Below, one piece after another: positions 20,768-25,899 of a stretch of DNA of 25,899 nucleotides (its first letter is position 1; the number at the start of each line of letters is the position of its first letter). A program made the translations under genes and the position numbers. The stretch lies in NCBI RefSeq assembly GCF_019417665.1, contig NZ_DXUU01000036.1:6317-32215 (forward strand), in the 5' to 3' direction. Source of the DNA: Ruminococcus sp. GTDB taxonomy: Bacteria; Bacillota; Clostridia; Oscillospirales; Ruminococcaceae. The notes beneath the pieces were generated by a model. The model was not told the DNA's origin, ran no database searches, and saw nothing but the letters and a program-made list of their open reading frames with translations.

Positions 20768-22927
20768 TTGAATATCAACCAGACACTCGCCGCAGAATTT
20801 CAGCTGCGGCAAGAACAGATCGACCACACCATCGCCCTGCTGGACGACGGAAAAACCATTCCCTTTATTGCACGATACCGGAAAGAAGCCACAGGCTCAC
20901 TAGATGACCAGGTGCTCCGTGCCATTGATACACGCCTGCAATATCTCCGGAAGCTGGAACAGCGCAAAGAAGAGATCCTCTCTGCCATTGATGCTCAGGG
21001 AAAGCTTACCCCAGAGCTGTCCGAGAAGATCCATGCTGCGGAAACTCTGGTAGAAACAGAGGATCTCTATCTGCCCTATCGACCCAAGCGAAAGACAAGA
21101 GCCTCTGCGGCAATTGCCCGTGGACTGGAACCGCTGGCACGTATCCTGATGCAGCAGGATCCCCGGACGAACCCGGACAGCGAAGCGGCATCATTTGTTG
21201 ACCCGGAAAAGGAAGTTCCTGACACAGCCGCCGCACTTCAGGGTGCCATGGATATCCTGGCAGAGGAAATGGCAAACGATGCCGACCTGCGCAAGCAGAT
21301 GCGCCGGTTCACCATGCTGTCCGGCACAATTTGTTCCCGTGCCGCCGACCCGGAGGCGGAAACGCCCTATCAGAATTATTACGACTATCAGGAACCGGTA
21401 AAGCGTATTGCCGGTCACCGTGTGCTGGCACTGGATCGGGGCGAGCGAGAAAATGCACTGAAGGTTTCCCTGGTGTTGCCGGAAGGACATGGGCCGTCTA
21501 TTGTAGTGCACAAATTTGTGAAGAATCAAAGTCCCTGCGGTATTCTGGTGCAGACAGCGGCAGAGGATGCCTTTCAACGGCTGCTGTTCCCGGCTGTGGA
21601 GCGTGAGGTACGCAAGGCGCTGACAGAACAGGCGGCAGCTTCTGCCATTCAGGTATTCGCCTCCAACCTGCGTCAGCTGCTCATGGCAGCACCGCTGAAA
21701 AACCGCACTGTTCTGGGTGTCGATCCGGGATACCGCACCGGCTGCAAACTTGCCGTAGTGGACGAAACCGGAAAAGTCCTGGACACTGGCGTTGCCTACA
21801 TTACCATCGGTGAGGGCAGAAAATTGGAACAGGGCAAAGAGACGATGCGCCAGATGATGATAAAGCATCATGTCACTGCTGTTGCCATCGGAAACGGTAC
21901 CGCCTCCCGTGAGGCAGAAGCAGTTGTGGCAGGCCTACTGAAAGAGCTCCCCCATAAAGCGGCATACATGGTGGTTTCTGAAGCCGGTGCGTCTGTCTAT
22001 TCGGCATCCAAGCTGGCAGCTGAGGAATTCCCGGAATATGACGTTTCTCTGCGCAGCGCCGTTTCCATTGCACGGCGGCTTCAAGATCCGCTGGCGGAGC
22101 TGGTAAAGATCGACCCCCAGGCAATCGGCGTAGGACAATATCAGCACGACATGCCCAAAGCGGAGCTGACAGCGGCACTGGACGGCGTGGTAGAGGACTG
22201 TGTGAATCACGTGGGCGTTGATCTGAACACAGCATCCTTCTCCCTGCTTTCCCACATTGCTGGCATCAATCAAACCATTGCAAAAAATATCGTGGCATAC
22301 CGCACGGAAAATGGTGCATTTACAGATCGGAAACAGCTAAAAAAAGTGGCAAAGCTAGGGCCGAAGGCATTTGAGCAGTGCGCCGGATTTCTCCGTGTAC
22401 CCGGCGCAAAAAATCCCCTGGACAACACGGCAGTACATCCGGAAAGTTACAATGCAGCTGAGACAATTCTAAAAGAATGTGGATTCCAGCTGGCGGACAT
22501 ATCCGGGCAGAGCCGCAGTGAGATCACAGCCATTGCCCAGAAGCACGGCATTGCTGCCATTGCAGAAAAGGCAGGCGTTGGCGTTCCCACAGTGACGGAT
22601 ATTGTCAAGGAACTGGCAAAGCCGGGGCGCGACCCCAGAGATGAACTGCCGCCGCCTCTGATGCGCAGCGGTGACATCATGGAACTGAAAGACCTGAAAC
22701 CGGGCATGGAACTGACGGGAACAGTTCGGAACGTCATTGACTTCGGTTGTTTTGTGGACATCGGTGTCCATGAGGACGGACTAGTGCATATTTCCCAGAT
22801 CTGCGACCGGTATATCAAGCATCCCCTGGAAGTCGTAAAAGTCGGCGATGTAGTACAGGTCTGGGTGCTGGATGTAGATTTAAAGCGGAAACGTATTTCT
22901 CTGACCATGAAGAAGCCGAAAGCGTAA
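20768..22927 (+). CDS. tex: Tex-family RNA-binding transcription accessory protein
   Basis: The 719-residue protein has the usual Tex length and order: N-terminal helical domain (FIARYRKEATGSLDD, TEDLYLPYRPKRKTRA), YqgF/RNase H-like fold (about 315-450, VLGVDPGYRTGCKLAVVD), helix-hairpin-helix repeats (about 480-560, NTASFSLLSHIAGINQTIAK, CAGFLRVPG) and C-terminal S1 domain (about 645-715, LTGTVRNVIDFGCFVDIGVH). Tex is linked to transcription and RNA metabolism; its mechanism is still debated. The start is TTG at 20768 behind GGAG; the nearby ATG at 20752 reads into a stop. No terminator is obvious; a long repeat block follows. Confidence 0.96.
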   Translation: MNINQTLAAEFQLRQEQIDHTIALLDDGKTIPFIARYRKEATGSLDDQVLRAIDTRLQYLRKLEQRKEEILSAIDAQGKLTPELSEKIHAAETLVETEDLYLPYRPKRKTRASAAIARGLEPLARILMQQDPRTNPDSEAASFVDPEKEVPDTAAALQGAMDILAEEMANDADLRKQMRRFTMLSGTICSRAADPEAETPYQNYYDYQEPVKRIAGHRVLALDRGERENALKVSLVLPEGHGPSIVVHKFVKNQSPCGILVQTAAEDAFQRLLFPAVEREVRKALTEQAAASAIQVFASNLRQLLMAAPLKNRTVLGVDPGYRTGCKLAVVDETGKVLDTGVAYITIGEGRKLEQGKETMRQMMIKHHVTAVAIGNGTASREAEAVVAGLLKELPHKAAYMVVSEAGASVYSASKLAAEEFPEYDVSLRSAVSIARRLQDPLAELVKIDPQAIGVGQYQHDMPKAELTAALDGVVEDCVNHVGVDLNTASFSLLSHIAGINQTIAKNIVAYRTENGAFTDRKQLKKVAKLGPKAFEQCAGFLRVPGAKNPLDNTAVHPESYNAAETILKECGFQLADISGQSRSEITAIAQKHGIAAIAEKAGVGVPTVTDIVKELAKPGRDPRDELPPPLMRSGDIMELKDLKPGMELTGTVRNVIDFGCFVDIGVHEDGLVHISQICDRYIKHPLEVVKVGDVVQVWVLDVDLKRKRISLTMKKPKA

Positions 22928-22940
22928 CGGCGAAGTAAAA

Positions 22941-23262
22941 GGCTGCTCATCATGCTGGTCCAGCTGAGCACAGCTGGCTCGCCATCCTTGGGCGAGTCTG
23001 CCGATGCCATTTCCGCTGGGCATCGGGCTGGCGCAGATCCAGGGCTGCGGAAGCCCTGGCAGAGTCCAGGAACAGCGTCCCTGGTCGCCGCCCTCAGGCG
23101 GCGAAACACCCTGGCGCATACTTTTGCGCCGGGGAGAGGGTGGTGAGAAAAAGCGACAGCTTTTTCGAGGGGTGACTCCCCACGGGGTGGGGAGATGCCC
23201 GAAGGGCAGAGGGGACGGGCGCCTGTTAGGCGGCGAACAAGACCGCCCCTCCTTGTGAAACC
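22941..23262 (+). repeat. Large GC-rich multi-hairpin repeat, block A
   Basis: Non-coding. Successive self-complementary units include CCAGCTGAGCACAGCTGG, CCAGGGCTGCGGAAGCCCTGG-type and GCCGCCCTCAGGCGGC. The start (22941-22982) and the later part from GGCGCAGATCCAGGGCTG match the element at the right edge (25822-25899). The part from about 23088 onward is matched in inverted orientation by block B (23383-23546): GCGACAGCTTTTTCGAGGGG and GGCGAACAAGACCGC. Relative to the other copies A has extra sequence at about 22983-23022 and 23174-23225. Confidence 0.85.
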
Positions 23263-23282
23263 TTTTTTCAATCAGTAAAACC

Positions 23283-23359
23283 TTGCAAACATCCCGGTGG
23301 GATGTTTGCAACGGATAAAAGTTATTCTCATTGAAAACGTCCCACTGGGACGTTTTCAA
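23283..23359. repeat. Two perfect 13-bp hairpins with the same geometry
   Basis: Hairpin 1: TTGCAAACATCCC (23283-23295), loop GGT, complement 23299-23311. Hairpin 2: TTGAAAACGTCCC (23331-23343), loop ACT, complement 23347-23359. Both start TTG, end the arm CCC and have 3-nt loops; stems differ in sequence with compensating changes. They lie between blocks A and B. Confidence 0.9.
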
Positions 23360-23382
23360 AATTTCACTTACTGCAAAGGGTA

Positions 23383-23546
23383 ACAAGGGGGAAGCGGTCT
23401 TGTTCGCTCCCCCCTCGAAAAGCTGTCGCTTTTCTCACCCCTTTTCTCCGTGGCGCAGATGATGCGCCGGGGTATTTCGCTGCCTGCGGGCAGCGGCAAG
23501 GGGCTTTGCCCCCTTGACCCCACCAGCATTTTCGAGAAATTGCTGG
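23383..23546 (-). repeat. Large GC-rich multi-hairpin repeat, block B (inverted relative to A)
   Basis: The minus strand reads GCCGCTGCCCGCAGGCAGCG, GGCGCATCATCTGCGCC, GTGAGAAAAGCGACAGCTTT and AGCGAACAAGACCGC in the same order as block A on the plus strand. The outer part includes CAAGGGGGCAAAGCCCCTTG and a CCAGCATTTTCGAGAAATTGCTGG-like hairpin not clearly in A. The 741-nt gap 22928-23668 contains no supported gene. Confidence 0.8.
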
Positions 23547-23613
23547 ATCAAAAAGCTTCATTGCCGCCTGCGGCGATGCCGTACTTGTGTGTATTGCCTT
23601 GCTTTTTTACTGA

Positions 23614-23659
23614 AAAACGGACGAACATAACCGCAGTTCAGCGTATGTTCGTCCGTTTT
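23614..23659. terminator. Strong terminator of the walJ-rlmH-rSAM operon
   Basis: A perfect 16-bp stem (AAAACGGACGAACATA / TATGTTCGTCCGTTTT) with a 14-nt loop, 9 nt after the radical SAM stop. A/T tracts on both sides allow use in both directions. Confidence 0.92.
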
Positions 23660-23668
23660 ATTTTTTAT

Positions 23669-24295
23669 TCACCGCCGGGTGGCTGCATTGTCAAACTTCC
23701 GGATCCGCAGCCGGATTCCCAACTGTTCCGCAAGCCGTTTTGCCGCTGCCAGTTCCGACGGCTCTAACACATCCACTACCGTCAGCATCACCTGAGGCAC
23801 ATATGCCTTACAATCCTCTGCAAACCGCTGCATCGCCGGGAATGCTTCTGCCCCGAATTTCGGGCGTGTCACATCCAGATATGCCTCCTCCGTTCCAGCA
23901 TTCAGGCTAATGGAAACAACATCCACTACCCCTTCCAGATCTGCCGCCGTAGATCTGCCATGAATCAGATCCGACAGTCCATTGGTGTTCAAACGGATAC
24001 ATTTCACCCCACGTGCTTTCAGATAACGTGCTGTCTCCCGCATTACCTCCAGCCGCTCAGTAGGCTCGCCAAAGCCGCAGAACACCACTTCCTTGTACTT
24101 TGCCACATCGAACGCATCCAGCGCTGTCCGTATCTCCTCCAGCGATGGCTCGTGCTCCAGCCACAAGGGATCCGAGCCATATGCACCGTCGCTCATGGTA
24201 CGGATGCAGAATGTACATGCACAGGGACAGTGATTTGTAATATTCAAATAGAGGTTTTCGCCTACTTCATAGGCAATGGTCATTGCTTTCTGCAT
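23669..24295 (-). CDS. TatD-linked-type radical SAM protein
   Basis: The 208-residue protein begins with ATG at 24295 behind GGGAGTGATC. It has the radical SAM cluster motif CPCACTFC (CxxxCxxC), GFGEPTERLE and LNTNGLSDLIHGRS, the features of the small radical SAM family usually found next to or fused with TatD nucleases in clostridia. The N-terminus (AYEVGENLYLNITNHCPCAC) is typical. The reaction is not known. No tatD gene is in the window; instead it is last in an operon with walJ and rlmH, 16 nt after rlmH. It is somewhat short for radical SAM enzymes, as expected of this family. Confidence 0.85.
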   Translation of the reverse strand: MQKAMTIAYEVGENLYLNITNHCPCACTFCIRTMSDGAYGSDPLWLEHEPSLEEIRTALDAFDVAKYKEVVFCGFGEPTERLEVMRETARYLKARGVKCIRLNTNGLSDLIHGRSTAADLEGVVDVVSISLNAGTEEAYLDVTRPKFGAEAFPAMQRFAEDCKAYVPQVMLTVVDVLEPSELAAAKRLAEQLGIRLRIRKFDNAATRR

Positions 24296-24311
24296 GAAAG
24301 ATCACTCCCGA

Positions 24312-24791
24312 TTATTTATGATATTTGGTTCCGTTCAAGATCTGGTAACTGCGATAGATCTGCTCCAGAAGCATGACCCTTGCCAGCTGATGGGGAAAAG
24401 TCATTGCCGACATGGACAGCCGCAGCTGTGCACGCTGTTTTACCGCCGATGCCAATCCGTAAGAACTGCCGATAAAAAAGGTCACTGCGCCATTGTCAAC
24501 GCCGCAGGCAGCATCTGCGATCTTCGCCGCCAATGCCGGACTGTCCAGCTGTTTTCCCTCAATGCACATAGCAACGCAGAACCCACGGGCACGTTTCAGC
24601 AGCTCCGCACCCTCCTTTTCTAGTGCTTGTGCAATTTCCCGGTCAGAGGGATCCTGGGGCAGGGATACCGGCTCCAGCTCCACAATTTGCAGCTGACAGA
24701 ATCGGGACAACCGCTTTTCATATTCCCGGCAAGCCTCCCGCAGATAGGATTCCTTGCACTTGCCCAGTGCTAAGATCTGTATGGTCTGCAT
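24312..24791 (-). CDS. rlmH: 23S rRNA (pseudouridine1915-N3)-methyltransferase RlmH
   Basis: The 159-residue protein has the standard length and SPOUT-fold signature: N-terminal TIQILALGKCKESYLREACR, middle CIEGKQLDS and C-terminal FFIGSSYGLASAV and MTFPHQLARVMLLEQIYRSY, ending LNGTKYHK. It methylates pseudouridine 1915 in helix 69 of 23S rRNA in 70S ribosomes. The start ATG (24789-24791) overlaps the walJ stop by one base (TGATG), so translation is probably coupled. The open frame extends upstream inside walJ but without homology. Confidence 0.97.
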   Translation of the reverse strand: MQTIQILALGKCKESYLREACREYEKRLSRFCQLQIVELEPVSLPQDPSDREIAQALEKEGAELLKRARGFCVAMCIEGKQLDSPALAAKIADAACGVDNGAVTFFIGSSYGLASAVKQRAQLRLSMSAMTFPHQLARVMLLEQIYRSYQILNGTKYHK

Positions 24792-25585
24792 CAGAAAATC
24801 ACCGCCTGTTCCAGACCGCAGGGTGCAGATACCTGCAACAAAAAATCCCGGTTCGGGCACATGCCCTGTTCCTGCAAATGGGACAATACCGTCTCCTGTG
24901 CCAGGGGCATGGTGTTATTATTTTCGCTGAGATGCCCCAGTACAATCCGTGTCGTGCCGCTTTGCACCAGCTGTTCTGCCAATCCGGCGCTGTCGCTGTT
25001 GGACAGATGCCCATATTGTCCCCGGATACGCTGCTGCAAATAATAGGGATACGGTCCCGTGCGCAGCATCTGGGGATCATAGTTTGCCTCCAACAACACC
25101 AGATCTGTCCCCAACACTGCCTGTTCCACCTCCGGTGTCACGCAGCCCAGGTCTGTACAGACAGCGCAGCTCTGTCCGTCCGGCATATCGAAGCGATAAC
25201 CGCAGCTGCCGGGCGCATCGTGCATGGTAGAGAATGCCGTCACGGCAATGTCCCCGGTATGTACAGTCTCTGCCGGCTGTATCTCATACAGCATGATGCT
25301 GTCCGGCAGCGCAACAGTATCCTGAATTTCCGCCAATGTTTCCGCCGTGGCGTAAACGGGAATGTTATGCTTTCCCAGAAATACACGCAGCCCGGCAATG
25401 TGATCGCTGTGACTGTGGGTAATAAAGATTCCCTGCACCGCTTCGATAGGAATCTCATGAGCTTGTAAGGACTGCGTCAGCTTCCGGCAGGACACGCCGG
25501 CATCCACCAGCACACCGCCGGACGGACTGCCCACAAAGGACGCATTGCCCTTGCTGGAACTGAAAAGAGAATAAAATTTCGACAA
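24791..25585 (-). CDS. walJ: MBL-fold hydrolase WalJ/YycJ
   Basis: The 264-residue protein matches the YycJ/WalJ branch of metallo-beta-lactamase-fold nucleases: FYSLFSSSKGNASFVGSPSG, metal motif THSHSDHIAG, later STMHDAPGSCGY, CTDLGCVTPEV, LLEANYDP and LGHLSENNNT. It is often near walRK and rlmH in Bacillota; rlmH is adjacent here while walRK is not in the window. The start is TTG (25583-25585) seven nt behind GGAGG; no better ATG exists. A role in DNA metabolism or cell-wall signalling has been proposed for relatives; the exact function is unsettled. Confidence 0.93.
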   Translation of the reverse strand: MSKFYSLFSSSKGNASFVGSPSGGVLVDAGVSCRKLTQSLQAHEIPIEAVQGIFITHSHSDHIAGLRVFLGKHNIPVYATAETLAEIQDTVALPDSIMLYEIQPAETVHTGDIAVTAFSTMHDAPGSCGYRFDMPDGQSCAVCTDLGCVTPEVEQAVLGTDLVLLEANYDPQMLRTGPYPYYLQQRIRGQYGHLSNSDSAGLAEQLVQSGTTRIVLGHLSENNNTMPLAQETVLSHLQEQGMCPNRDFLLQVSAPCGLEQAVIF

Positions 25586-25615
25586 AACAGAACCTCCTGC
25601 CGTGTAATACTAATT

Positions 25616-25774
25616 CTCTATCAAACTATTGAAATAGTTTGATAGAGAGCGTGTGCTAACGCACTCGCCATTTTATGCCGTAAAACGGCATAAAATCCGT
25701 CTCATGCATTCTCATACGCCGCCTATGGCGGCTATGAAAATCATGATTTTTTATCATGATTTTCAAATGAGAAT
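25616..25774. repeat. Cluster of perfect hairpins, including a three-way junction
   Basis: Upstream of walJ: hairpin a (CTCTATCAAACTATT, 25616-25630, complement 25633-25647); b (ATTTTATGCCG, 25670-25680, complement 25686-25696); c (GCCGCC/GGCGGC, 25718-25732); d (TGAAAATCATGAT, 25735-25747, complement 25753-25765). Hairpins c and d are enclosed by an outer stem ATTCTCAT (25708-25715) / ATGAGAAT (25767-25774). No gene seen; a walJ promoter was not clearly identified. Confidence 0.85.
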
Positions 25775-25821
25775 AGTATAAAAACAAAAATAAAGAATCG
25801 TATGAAAACCTTTTTCAGAAT

Positions 25822-25899
25822 GGCTGCCCATTCTGCTGGTCCAGCTGAGCACAGCTGGCGCAGGTCCAGGGCTGCGGAAGCCCTGGCAGAGTCCAGGGA
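25822..25899 (+). repeat. Third copy of the GC-rich multi-hairpin repeat (cut by right edge)
   Basis: From GGCTGCCCATTCTGCTGGTC onward it follows block A (22941 onward): CCAGCTGAGCACAGCTGG, then GGTCCAGGGCTGCGGAAGCC, then CTGGCAGAGTCCAGGGA. It lacks the extra 40 bp found in block A. It runs off the window. Confidence 0.9.

Noticed and set aside
22447..23271. 274-codon open frame on the minus strand
   Set aside because: It spans the end of tex and the repeat block; sequence is low-complexity and antisense to the S1 domain.
22941..23546. Insertion sequence or integron remnant
   Set aside because: No transposase or integrase fragment is readable on either strand; only structured repeats are present.

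Overview
The window looks like a chromosomal segment of a spore-forming, plant-polysaccharide-using member of the Oscillospiraceae (Ruminococcus in the broad sense). The basis is gene content read from the sequence: spoVT (sporulation), a secreted BspA-type leucine-rich-repeat protein with a Thr-rich linker of the kind seen in ruminococcal surface and cellulosome-like proteins, a cytoplasmic family 3 glycoside hydrolase, a holB-ricT neighbourhood as in Bacillota, SigA-type promoters (TTGACA-17-TATAAT) and a T-box riboswitch. No transposase, integrase, phage structural gene, tRNA, rRNA or CRISPR array was seen. The species is inference.

Layout, left to right. 1-1840 (minus): secreted LRR protein cut by the left edge, ending in 13-residue Thr-rich repeats. 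2115-2949: spoVT (+) and a small conserved-looking protein (-). 3099-3416: a compact locus that reads as a par/Fst-like type I toxin-antitoxin module: a 32-residue membrane peptide, a convergent small RNA, a shared bidirectional terminator and direct repeats that would make the small RNA antisense to the toxin start codon. 3464-8005 (minus): CPBP-like membrane protein, tadA and a GH3 enzyme in one apparent transcription unit. 8312-10646 (minus): thrS under a T-box riboswitch with a strong promoter.

10699-16277 (minus): a probable seven-gene operon from one promoter: coiled-coil protein, sigma-region-4-like protein, Orn/Lys/Arg-decarboxylase-family PLP enzyme, holB, ricT, membrane-anchored amidase and queH. 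16349-20620: mostly single genes on the minus strand (lipoprotein, 2[4Fe-4S] ferredoxin, ArsR/SmtB zinc-type repressor, XRE-membrane protein, undecaprenyl-phosphate sugar transferase), separated by repeat elements. 20704-22927 (+): tex, divergent from the sugar transferase. 23614-25585 (minus): walJ-rlmH-radical SAM, with overlapping or tightly spaced genes and a strong terminator.

The non-coding DNA is unusually structured. At least five families of palindromic or inverted repeats occupy the gaps: a pair of diverged ~166-bp elements with terminal inverted repeats (16352-16517, 17593-17758), a ~40-50-bp GGCAA hairpin family beside several genes, a GC-rich inverted pair (13112-13205), a large multi-hairpin block present directly, inverted and again at the right edge (22941-23546, 25822-25899), and clusters of perfect hairpins (23283-23359, 25616-25774). 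The type I toxin-antitoxin-like locus and this repeat landscape are the most interesting parts.
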